Below the pieces are notes generated by a model. That model searched no databases and was not told the origin of the DNA. It saw only the letters and a program-made list of their open reading frames with translations. Position numbers and translations under genes: made by a program. Positions 1-6,316 of a stretch of 13,683 nt of DNA are shown here, piece by piece. Origin of the DNA: an uncultured Clostridia bacterium (GTDB taxonomy: Bacteria; Bacillota; Clostridia; TANB77; CAG-508); NCBI GenBank assembly GCA_944390615.1, contig CALXRJ010000067.1:1-13683 (forward strand). The letters are read 5' to 3'. The first letter of the stretch is position 1; each line of letters opens with the position of its first letter.

Positions 1-639
1 AGTTGCTAAAACAATTTTCGGAGCCAGGGCTTTATAATACCTACCGTGTTTCACATATTCCACACTAGTGACCTTATTTTCCTGAGTAAGTACATTGGTC
101 ACATTGGAATAAAATTCAAAAAAAATCCCTTTTTCTATCAATTTTTGTTCCAATGTGTAGAATATGTTTCTGGCTTTGCTCGTCCCGGTGTGCATAAATG
201 GAACTGTAACAAGTTCCAGTCCAGCTTTCTTGGAACGTTCAATCAGATTTTTGGCTAGCGGATGACCTTTTCCACCAACTTTTTCGTTTGGTGCTCCATA
301 TTTTACATATATGGAAACCACCTCGTTTATAAGTTTCTTTAATTCTTCTGTTGAAAGGAATTTTTCTAACTCTCCTCCAACAAAAGTTGTGTCCTCCGGA
401 TTAAATAAACTCAGTTTGCAATCCGAAAAAGCTCCAGCACCTGCAAATCCATGTGTTATGGCACAAACCTTGCACTTAACACACTTTCCAGCTATTTCTA
501 CAGGGCATACTCTCTTTTCAATTGGGTTGCCTGCGTCTAATAGCAGAATTTTTGCTTGTGGTTGCAGTTCGCTTAACCGCAAAGCACAGAAAATCCCAGC
601 CGGTCCTGCTCCAACAATGATTACGTCGTATTTTTTCAT
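1..639 (-). CDS. FAD-dependent oxidoreductase, COG2509-like, 3' part missing
   Basis: The first 213 residues are present; the gene runs off the left edge. It begins MKKYDVIIVGAGPAG, a Rossmann dinucleotide fold with G10-x-G12-x-x-G15 for FAD. A cysteine cluster follows (C45-P, C53-x2-C56-x2-C59), then G64-F-A-G-A-G-A-F-S-D-C-K. Cysteines followed by a GxAGAFSD(G)KL-type motif are, from memory, characteristic of the uncharacterised FAD dehydrogenases of COG2509. The substrate is unknown and the protein is probably cytoplasmic. The start is set by a purine-rich site (AAGGGGGA) about 10 bases upstream. Residue 74 is cysteine where I expect glycine in this family. A hand count gives about 39% GC, higher than sampled stretches of most neighbours. 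It has its own promoter and follows the terminator of the preceding gene, so it is a separate transcription unit. Confidence 0.85.
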   Translation of the reverse strand, partial: MKKYDVIIVGAGPAGIFCALRLSELQPQAKILLLDAGNPIEKRVCPVEIAGKCVKCKVCAITHGFAGAGAFSDCKLSLFNPEDTTFVGGELEKFLSTEELKKLINEVVSIYVKYGAPNEKVGGKGHPLAKNLIERSKKAGLELVTVPFMHTGTSKARNIFYTLEQKLIEKGIFFEFYSNVTNVLTQENKVTSVEYVKHGRYYKALAPKIVLAT

Positions 640-673
640 ACTTTCTTGTCCCCCTTATGGATGTGATAGGAAT

Positions 674-694
674 GGAACACTATAACAGTGTTTC
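674..694. promoter_or_regulatory. Operator-like dyad in the leader of the FAD oxidoreductase gene
   Basis: Arms AACACT (676-681) and AGTGTT (687-692) form a perfect 6-bp inverted repeat around a 5-base spacer, and the flanking pair 674/694 also matches. It lies between the predicted -10 box and the ribosome binding site, where a repressor would block transcription. No run of T follows, so it is not a terminator. I do not recognise the regulator. Confidence 0.4.
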
Positions 695-718
695 ATTATT
701 TGCTTGTGTTTCCTTTTT

Positions 719-747
719 ATTTTATAACAAAATATCTCTTTTTTCAA
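719..747 (-). promoter_or_regulatory. Sigma-A-type promoter for the FAD oxidoreductase gene
   Basis: On the minus strand the -35 box is TTGAAA (742-747) and the -10 box TAAAAT (719-724), with a 17-bp spacer. The region 739-761, covering the -35 box and the bases upstream of it, matches 3448-3470 in front of the deaminase gene at 21 of 23 positions. Confidence 0.7.
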
Positions 748-816
748 TGTTTTTATGTAAATTAGTTTATATTTTTTATTCATCACTTTCTTTTTCCTCC
801 TTTGTATGAAAAATTT

Positions 817-873
817 CTTTTTAAAATAAAAAAATAAATGAATTCCTTAAATTTCTAAAGAATTCATTTATTT
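817..873 (-). terminator. Intrinsic terminator of the deaminase-fusion gene
   Basis: A perfect 14-bp inverted repeat (832-845 with 860-873, containing GAATTC) surrounds a 14-base loop. It begins nine bases after the stop codon. On the minus strand it is followed by a T-rich run (TTTATTTTTTTATTTT, overlapping the end of the stem). The stem is long but AT-rich. It separates the deaminase-fusion gene from the FAD oxidoreductase gene. Confidence 0.8.
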
Positions 874-881
874 GCTTAAAA

Positions 882-3383
882 TTAAGCATTTTCTCGAATC
901 TCTGGGTTGTCTCCTAATATTTCTTCAGCTAAGCTATTATTATGATTAAATAACCTAACATATCCTTCTAAAGAATTTGCCTTTTCTTTTAATAATGCTA
1001 CATCTGAATTAACATATATTTTTGCTTTTCCTTTTCCATTTTTGGCTTCTTGTATTAAATTAGAAACAGGAGAATTTCCGTCAAATGCAACTACAACAGA
1101 ATTTCTTCTTTCAAAGATTTCATAATTAAAGCTTTTGTATATACCAAGTTCCGATGGATCAGGAGAAACATAAATCCCACTTAATTCAGGATTGTTTTCT
1201 AAATTTTCTCTGATGTCTTCTGATACAAATTTTGGAACAACTGCTGTTACATTAAATTTTTTGTTTAATTCTTTTGAAATATCTAAAACTGCTCTTTCAT
1301 ATCCTTGCATTTTATGTCCGATTAATATGTAGGTATTTTTATTGTTTACTTTTTCTAATAATTCTTTTAAAGCTTTTTTGGTATCTTCATTTAATGTTGT
1401 TATTCTTCCTTTAGAGTTGAAGCTTCCTCCTGCTATTACAATTGGCATTTTGTCGGTTGGAAGTTCTACTATTTTTTCTTTAAAGATTTTATAAGAATTT
1501 AGGTTATTAATGCCTTTTGTGTCTATACTGTCTAAGTCAATATTTTCTAGTCTTTTTTCTTCTTCTTCTTGTAATGCTTCTTGAATGGTTCTTCCTGCTA
1601 AAAATTCTTCAAATTTTTTTGATTTTTTTTCAAAATAGGCTTTTCGTTCTGCTAAAATCTTATCTTCTACTTCTCTCATTTTTTCAAAATCTTTATCTTT
1701 TATGTCTAATAAATTTCTTAAAGCAATTTGTTCATCTATAGTATCAATTCCATAGAAACCACATCCATCTGTACCTTGTACACATTTTACACCAGCTTCT
1801 AAATATTTTTTGATTGGATGATCATTTAAATTGGTTAAATTGTTTAGTCTTACATTGGAAGATAATTGGAATTCTAATACCGCATCTAAATCTTTCATTT
1901 TGCTAATAATTCTTTTTCCTTCTTTTGAGTCTAAATCTGGAACATATAACCCATGTCCTAATCGAAATGGTGGCGCTTTTTTACCATTTGGTACACAGAT
2001 TTTGATACAGTCTAAGGCTTTTTCTACATTATCTTTAAAAGCATCTGTTTCTCCAGCATGTAGTCTTATGGTAAATCCTTCATCTTCATAAATCGCATAT
2101 TTTACAATTTCTTCGATAATATCGGAAAAATCGGTTACATTATTAATTTCTTCTCCTATTAAGTCCATTCCTACAACATATGGGCTTCTACTTACTGCTT
2201 TTATGATGGCTGGACATTCTTTTAACTGTTGCTCTGTAAACAATGTTCTACTTGCTGCTGCTAAATAACGAATGGCAACACCTGTTTCTTCCTCAATTTT
2301 TGGCATTACTTCATGCATTTCTACTAAATGCATAATTCCTGCCTCTCCTTTTTTTGGTAAAGTAGAGTTGGCAATTTCAACATATTGTATTCCTTGTTTT
2401 TGATATTCTCTTGCTATCCATAATAATTTATCTTGATAAAAAGTATTATGTTCGTACTTGCTTCCTTGCTTACTATCTTCTAACATTTTCTTTAAAGCTT
2501 CTCTAATATCTTTATCTTCTACGTTTTCTATTTTTTCTAAACTTAACTCTATTTTTTCGTTTTCTGTAACAGCTTTTCCCCTTATAATGGCATAACGATA
2601 TAATAGCGTTTTTTCAAGGTTTGTGAAAACTGCTTGCCCATCTTTTAATAATACTAAACTATTTCTTATTTTGACAATGTTTTCTTCTGCATTTTCTAAA
2701 TTATTTAAAATGAGATCTGCCATATTAATAAAAACTTCGTCATCTATTTTTCGCTCTAATTTTTTACCAGTAAGTTCTGAATTTTTATATTTTTTTTCTA
2801 TTTCTTTTCTCTTTTTGGTAAGTTCTTTTTCTTGTTTGGCATTAACTTTTAAGCCGAGTTTTTTTATGTAATATAGCGAATATCCTATTTGATGTTTTAT
2901 TCCTAAAGCAATTAATAGGTCTGGTTGTAAAATTTGATTTAAATGAGTATGTAAGTCTGTTCTAAATTTTGATTTTTTTAAGATATAAGATTTTACAATG
3001 GTTTTTTCAATGGGAAGTTTATAATCTTTTGTTTGTGCCATAAGTAATTTTATAATTGCCGGAATTTTGGCTTTTCGATCAACTCTTCCATCTGGATAAA
3101 TATTGGCAATTTTAATGCCGCCTAATCGAAAAATATATACTTCTTCACCATTATCATTAATACAGGCAGGTAATTTGCCTGTAATGATTTTCATGTCGTT
3201 TTCATCTTTTTTGGTTTCTACATTGGCAACTTTTGCTAAATTGGTAATTAAATTTCCTGTATGATGATTTGGGGTTTTTAAGACATAAATTAATTCATCT
3301 GGTTCTTCAGATTGATATAAATAAACAACAATATCTTTTTCTTTATCTAAATAAAATTTTGTTACAAAATCTTTTGAATTCAT
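882..3383 (-). CDS. Adenosine deaminase-like protein with C-terminal SLOG-like domain
   Basis: 833 residues, more than twice the roughly 340 of a simple adenosine deaminase. Residues 1-140 are an unassigned N-terminal region. The metal site starts at 144 (LHTHLN; H145, H147). A Lys/Glu-rich, probably helical insertion of about 150 residues (about 165-310) follows. The deaminase pattern then resumes with GMDLIGEE (405), RLHAGET (H442, E445), RLGHG (H477), LSSN (507) and GTDGCG (D539). By comparison with adenosine deaminase these are the four metal ligands plus the catalytic Glu and His. The usual second Asp of TDD is Gly540, and the Gly after HxHL(D/N) is Gln150. Residues about 645-800 look Rossmann-like (IVIAGGSF, ILIGHKMQGYE, VVVAFDGNSPVSNLIQEA) and resemble the SLOG nucleotide-binding superfamily. 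I prefer this start because AAAGGAGGG lies five bases upstream; an ATG ten codons earlier (3413) has no such site. Metal-dependent purine or nucleotide deamination is likely; the substrate is unknown. Confidence 0.8.
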   Translation of the reverse strand: MNSKDFVTKFYLDKEKDIVVYLYQSEEPDELIYVLKTPNHHTGNLITNLAKVANVETKKDENDMKIITGKLPACINDNGEEVYIFRLGGIKIANIYPDGRVDRKAKIPAIIKLLMAQTKDYKLPIEKTIVKSYILKKSKFRTDLHTHLNQILQPDLLIALGIKHQIGYSLYYIKKLGLKVNAKQEKELTKKRKEIEKKYKNSELTGKKLERKIDDEVFINMADLILNNLENAEENIVKIRNSLVLLKDGQAVFTNLEKTLLYRYAIIRGKAVTENEKIELSLEKIENVEDKDIREALKKMLEDSKQGSKYEHNTFYQDKLLWIAREYQKQGIQYVEIANSTLPKKGEAGIMHLVEMHEVMPKIEEETGVAIRYLAAASRTLFTEQQLKECPAIIKAVSRSPYVVGMDLIGEEINNVTDFSDIIEEIVKYAIYEDEGFTIRLHAGETDAFKDNVEKALDCIKICVPNGKKAPPFRLGHGLYVPDLDSKEGKRIISKMKDLDAVLEFQLSSNVRLNNLTNLNDHPIKKYLEAGVKCVQGTDGCGFYGIDTIDEQIALRNLLDIKDKDFEKMREVEDKILAERKAYFEKKSKKFEEFLAGRTIQEALQEEEEKRLENIDLDSIDTKGINNLNSYKIFKEKIVELPTDKMPIVIAGGSFNSKGRITTLNEDTKKALKELLEKVNNKNTYILIGHKMQGYERAVLDISKELNKKFNVTAVVPKFVSEDIRENLENNPELSGIYVSPDPSELGIYKSFNYEIFERRNSVVVAFDGNSPVSNLIQEAKNGKGKAKIYVNSDVALLKEKANSLEGYVRLFNHNNSLAEEILGDNPEIRENA

Positions 3384-3388
3384 GACTC

Positions 3389-3394
3389 CCTCCT
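3389..3394 (-). promoter_or_regulatory. Ribosome binding site that decides the deaminase-fusion start
   Basis: AGGAGG on the minus strand, five bases before the ATG at 3381-3383. The upstream in-frame ATG at 3411-3413 has no purine-rich site before it, so translation should start at the second Met. Confidence 0.8.
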
Positions 3395-3427
3395 TTTCTA
3401 TAATTTCCGTCATTTATGTTAATCAAT

Positions 3428-3456
3428 ATTTTATCACATTTTTCTTGTTTTTTCAA
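3428..3456 (-). promoter_or_regulatory. Sigma-A-type promoter for the deaminase-fusion gene
   Basis: The -35 box is TTGAAA (3451-3456) and the -10 box TAAAAT (3428-3433), with a 17-bp spacer. TGA immediately before the -10 box gives an extended -10. The -35 box and adjacent upstream bases are shared with the promoter at 719-747. It lies downstream of the 3484-3533 terminator, so the gene is expressed separately from pta-ackA. Confidence 0.75.
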
Positions 3457-3483
3457 TACTTTTATGTAAACTTTTTGTTTGCC

Positions 3484-3533
3484 AAAAAAAAAGAAGGCTA
3501 CTATTCACAGTGTATTCATACTGTAGAGAAGCC
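3484..3533 (-). terminator. Intrinsic terminator after the acetate kinase operon
   Basis: On the minus strand GGCTTCTCTACAGT pairs imperfectly with ACTGTGAATAGTAGCC (hairpin 3496-3533, with one mismatch and one small internal loop). TTC and nine T's follow (3484-3492). It lies about 290 bases after the ackA stop codon, beyond the large palindrome. Its 5' arm bases GGCTT (3529-3533) also form the end of that palindrome, so the two structures compete for these bases. Confidence 0.7.
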
Positions 3534-3774
3534 TCCAACGGTTATTAAGCCGCCTCAAACGGTTATGGTTATAAAATTTATGGAATGACGAATGTGACCA
3601 GAATACCTGATAGAGCATCTTAACTTAAATAAAATGAGGAAGCGCGAAGGATGTAGCGAGAGGCTCGTTTTATTTAAGTTTAGATGCTCTTCAGGTATGC
3701 CGGGAGCCGAGGAATGCAATAAATTTTATAACCATAACCGTTTGAGGCGGCTTAATAACCGTTGGAGGCGGCTT
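3529..3774. repeat. Large nested palindromic element of about 246 bp (MITE-like or structured RNA)
   Basis: Outer arms 3529-3581 and 3719-3774 are reverse complements over 53 bases, interrupted only by a 3-base indel near the tip. Inner arms 3602-3634 and 3668-3698 pair over about 31 bases with one mismatch and one indel. Unpaired segments are 3582-3601, 3699-3718 and the core 3635-3667, which is GC-richer than the surroundings and contains GCGCGAAGG and GTAGCGAG. I see no reading frame, transposase or clear target-site duplication. It occupies most of the gap between ackA and the deaminase fusion. It could be a non-autonomous mobile element, a structured RNA, or a long hairpin at the end of the ackA transcript. 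I do not recognise the family. Confidence 0.85.
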
Positions 3775-3777
3775 ATT
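3736..3777. repeat. Two tandem 21-bp units inside the palindrome's right arm
   Basis: Units at 3736-3756 and 3757-3777 both follow the pattern AACCGTTkGAGGCGGCTTA and differ at two positions. Their inverted counterparts lie in the left arm (3529-3543, shortened by three bases, and 3547-3564). This makes four copies in two inverted pairs, a layout often seen for protein-binding sites at element ends. Confidence 0.75.
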
Positions 3778-3819
3778 CCAGCCATGAATTACAACTAGCA
3801 AACTCTCTTTGCGATTAAC

Positions 3820-5010
3820 TTATTGTACCAATCTTTCTGTTTCTTTAGCAATCATAAGTTCCTCATTTGTAGGAATTACATAAATTTTAACTTTAGACTC
3901 TGGTTTAGAAACTAATTTTTCTTCTCCTCTTTCGTTATTAGCATCCACATCTATTAAAACACCCATAAATTCAAGTTGTTCACAAATCTTCTTACGAATA
4001 TTGATTTGATTTTCTCCAACTCCTCCTGTAAATACAATCGCATCCATACCTCTCATAGCTACCGCATATTTGGCTATATAACTAGCAATTGCATAAGTAA
4101 AACTTTTAATTGCAATTTCTGCTCTTTCATTTTCTCCATAAGAGGCTGCTTCTATTTCCCTAAAATCTGGTACTAATCCAGATATTCCTTGGACTCCTGA
4201 TTTTTTATTTAAGATATTTTCTATTTCATCTGCTGATAAGTTTTCTTTCTTCATTAAAAATGTAACTACAGATGGGTCTAAATCTCCACTTCTTGTAACC
4301 ATTGGAATTCCTCCTAATGGTGTTAATCCCATAGAAGTATCGATTGATTTTCCTCCATCTACCGCACATATACTAGAACCTTGACCTAGATGGCAAGTTA
4401 CAATTTTTAAATCTTTGATATCTTTTCCCTCTATTTCGGCAAGTCTAGCTGAAACATACATATGAGAAGTACCATGAAAACCGTATTTTCTGATTCCATA
4501 TTTTTTGTAAAATTCATAAGGAATTGGATAAATATAATGTTCTTTTGGCATAGTTTGATGGAATGCAGTATCAAAAACTCCTACCATTGGTTTTCCAGGC
4601 ATTACTTTTTGACAAGCTTCAATTCCCATAATACCTGCTGGATTATGAAGAGGTGCTAAATCTGTACATTCTTTTAAAATTTCCACCACTTTATCATCAA
4701 TTAAGCATGATTCACTTATTTTTTCTCCACCATGAACTAATCTATGTCCAATGGCATTTACTTCATCTAAACTATCAATTACTTTATATGCTGGATTTGT
4801 TAACTGTTTTAAAGTAAAATCAATTGCTTCTGTATGGTTTAATGCTGTATGGTCTATTTTTACTTTTTTTCCGCAAGCTTTATGGGTAATAAAAGCTTCT
4901 TGTTCTCCTATTCTTTCATATTTTCCAGAAGCTAAAACCTCTTCTGTTTCCATGTTAATTAATTGGTATTTTAGGGATGAACTACCACAATTTAATACTA
5001 ATATTTTCAT
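3820..5010 (-). CDS. ackA: Acetate kinase, canonical copy
   Basis: Converts acetyl phosphate and ADP to acetate and ATP in the cytoplasm, the ATP-yielding end of acetate fermentation. The length of 396 residues is typical. Visible ASKHA-fold motifs are LNCGSSSLKYQ (6-16), GHRLVHGGE with R90, VFDTAFHQT with D147, RKYGFHGTSH with H179, DTSMGLTPL (224), TRSGDLDP with R240, FTGGVGEN (327-334) and PTNEELMI (380-387). The catalytic Arg, Asp, His and Glu positions known from Methanosarcina acetate kinase therefore all look intact. The phosphate-loop motif reads HLGQGSS, where HLGNGAS is usual. The gene is last in the pta-ackA cluster and its ATG overlaps the previous stop as ATGA, implying translational coupling. 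AAAGGAAAG lies just upstream. Its transcript should end at the palindrome and terminator. Confidence 0.95.
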   Translation of the reverse strand: MKILVLNCGSSSLKYQLINMETEEVLASGKYERIGEQEAFITHKACGKKVKIDHTALNHTEAIDFTLKQLTNPAYKVIDSLDEVNAIGHRLVHGGEKISESCLIDDKVVEILKECTDLAPLHNPAGIMGIEACQKVMPGKPMVGVFDTAFHQTMPKEHYIYPIPYEFYKKYGIRKYGFHGTSHMYVSARLAEIEGKDIKDLKIVTCHLGQGSSICAVDGGKSIDTSMGLTPLGGIPMVTRSGDLDPSVVTFLMKKENLSADEIENILNKKSGVQGISGLVPDFREIEAASYGENERAEIAIKSFTYAIASYIAKYAVAMRGMDAIVFTGGVGENQINIRKKICEQLEFMGVLIDVDANNERGEEKLVSKPESKVKIYVIPTNEELMIAKETERLVQ

Positions 5011-6299
5011 TTTTTAATCTTTCCTTTCTTTCCATTTTTAATTTTTTGCAAACTTGTTTTTTGAATTAAAGCATAGGACTCTTTTGCTATCATTAACTCT
5101 TCATTAGTTGGTATTACCCAAACTTTTACTTTGGAATTAGGACTAGAAATTTCTCTTTCTTCTCCTTTGGTGGTATTATTTAAATCTTCTTCTAATTCTA
5201 CGCCCAAAATTCCTAAATATTCACAAATATGCTTTCTATCTAATATGCCTTTTTCTCCAACACCTGCTTCAAAAGTTATCACATCAACACCACCCATAGC
5301 AACTGCCATTTTAGCAATTTCCCCGGCAATTCTATAATCAAATACATCTAGTGCAAGTTTTGCATGATGCCCTCCTGATAATGCATCTAATTCAATGTCT
5401 CTAAAATCTAATGATATCCTAGAGATGCCATATACACCAGATTTTTTGTTTAAAATCTCATCCATTTCGTCTGGCGTAAGTTCTTTATGATCCGTTTTAG
5501 CAAGTTCTTTTACCCCTACCGTTGGCTTTTCGGCTTTTTTGATGAGATAGGTAACAACTGATGGATCTAAATCGCCACTTCTGGAGCCCATTGGAATGCC
5601 ACCTAATGGTGTTAACCCCATCGTAGTATCTTGAGATTTTCCATCTTTGATAGCACAAAGACTTGCCCCTTGCCCTAAATGACAACTTATTATTTTTAAA
5701 TCTTTTATATCTTGATGCATAAGTTCTGCCACTCTTTGGCTTACATACTCATGAGAAATACCATGAAAACCATATTTTCTTATACCATATTTTTCATAAT
5801 ATTCATAGGGAATTGGATAAATATATCTTTCTTTTGGAATGGTCTGATGAAAAGAGGTATCAAATACCGCTACCATCTTCATTTGTGGCACAACCTTCCT
5901 ACATGCCCTTATTCCTGCTACTGCATTGGGATTATGAAGAGGTGCTAAATCAGAGCATTTTTCAATTTCTTGAATGACTTCATCTGTAATGAGTACAGAG
6001 GATGTAAATTTTTCTCCTCCATGAACCACTCTATGTCCGATTCCTGCCAATTCATCTAAACTTTTCATAACACCATAATGTCGATTTAATATTCTAGCTA
6101 AAATGAATTTAATGGCTTCTTCATGATTTTTTACTTCATGCTCAAATTTATGTTTTACCCCTCGAACTTTATGGGTTAAAAATGACCCTGCTAAGCCTAT
6201 TCTTTCGTAATTTCCTTTTACTAGCATTTCATTGGTTTCCATATCAATTACTTGATATTTTAAAGATGAACTTCCTGCATTTACTACTAAAATCTTCAT
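5007..6299 (-). CDS. Acetate kinase paralogue with altered nucleotide-binding motif
   Basis: 430 residues, clearly homologous along its length to the next gene and so a tandem duplicate. R90, D147, H179 and R240 equivalents are kept (GHRVVHGGE, VFDTSFHQT, KYGFHGISH, SRSGDLDP). Three features differ: about 17 extra residues near 258-275 (TVGVKELAKTDHKELT region), a Lys-rich C-terminal tail (416-430), and FEAGVGEK at 343-350 in place of FTGGVGEN, which changes the Thr and the Asn of the adenosine-binding motif. The GFHGTSH motif reads GFHGISH. It may be a kinase with changed nucleotide or acyl specificity, a regulatory partner of the canonical copy, or a copy in decline. The reading frame is fully open, so it is not an obvious pseudogene. 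It starts 17 bases after pta with AGAGGTG upstream. Confidence 0.85.
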   Translation of the reverse strand: MKILVVNAGSSSLKYQVIDMETNEMLVKGNYERIGLAGSFLTHKVRGVKHKFEHEVKNHEEAIKFILARILNRHYGVMKSLDELAGIGHRVVHGGEKFTSSVLITDEVIQEIEKCSDLAPLHNPNAVAGIRACRKVVPQMKMVAVFDTSFHQTIPKERYIYPIPYEYYEKYGIRKYGFHGISHEYVSQRVAELMHQDIKDLKIISCHLGQGASLCAIKDGKSQDTTMGLTPLGGIPMGSRSGDLDPSVVTYLIKKAEKPTVGVKELAKTDHKELTPDEMDEILNKKSGVYGISRISLDFRDIELDALSGGHHAKLALDVFDYRIAGEIAKMAVAMGGVDVITFEAGVGEKGILDRKHICEYLGILGVELEEDLNNTTKGEEREISSPNSKVKVWVIPTNEELMIAKESYALIQKTSLQKIKNGKKGKIKK

Positions 6300-6316
6300 A
6301 CAACACCTCTTTTCTT

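Noticed and set aside
311..685. Plus-strand reading frame of 124 codons near the left edge
   Set aside because: It lies opposite the FAD oxidoreductase gene, which has clear motifs and a ribosome binding site on the minus strand; the plus-strand protein has no recognisable feature.
3382..3588. Plus-strand reading frame running from the deaminase start into the palindrome
   Set aside because: It crosses a promoter, terminator and palindrome arm and encodes a low-complexity Phe/Lys-rich product.
3529..3777. Repeats considered as a CRISPR array
   Set aside because: Only two adjacent units occur per arm, without spacers, and the arms are inverted.
5497..5685. Short minus-strand frame inside the first acetate kinase gene
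   Set aside because: It is in a different frame of a gene with continuous acetate kinase motifs.
882..6299. Complete RADAR (RdrA-RdrB) defence system
   Set aside because: The large deaminase has no adjacent AAA+ ATPase gene; its neighbours are an acetate kinase gene and a FAD oxidoreductase.
5007..6299. Divergent acetate kinase as a pseudogene
   Set aside because: The frame is intact over 430 codons and is coupled by ATGA to the next gene; the changes are substitutions and an in-frame insertion.
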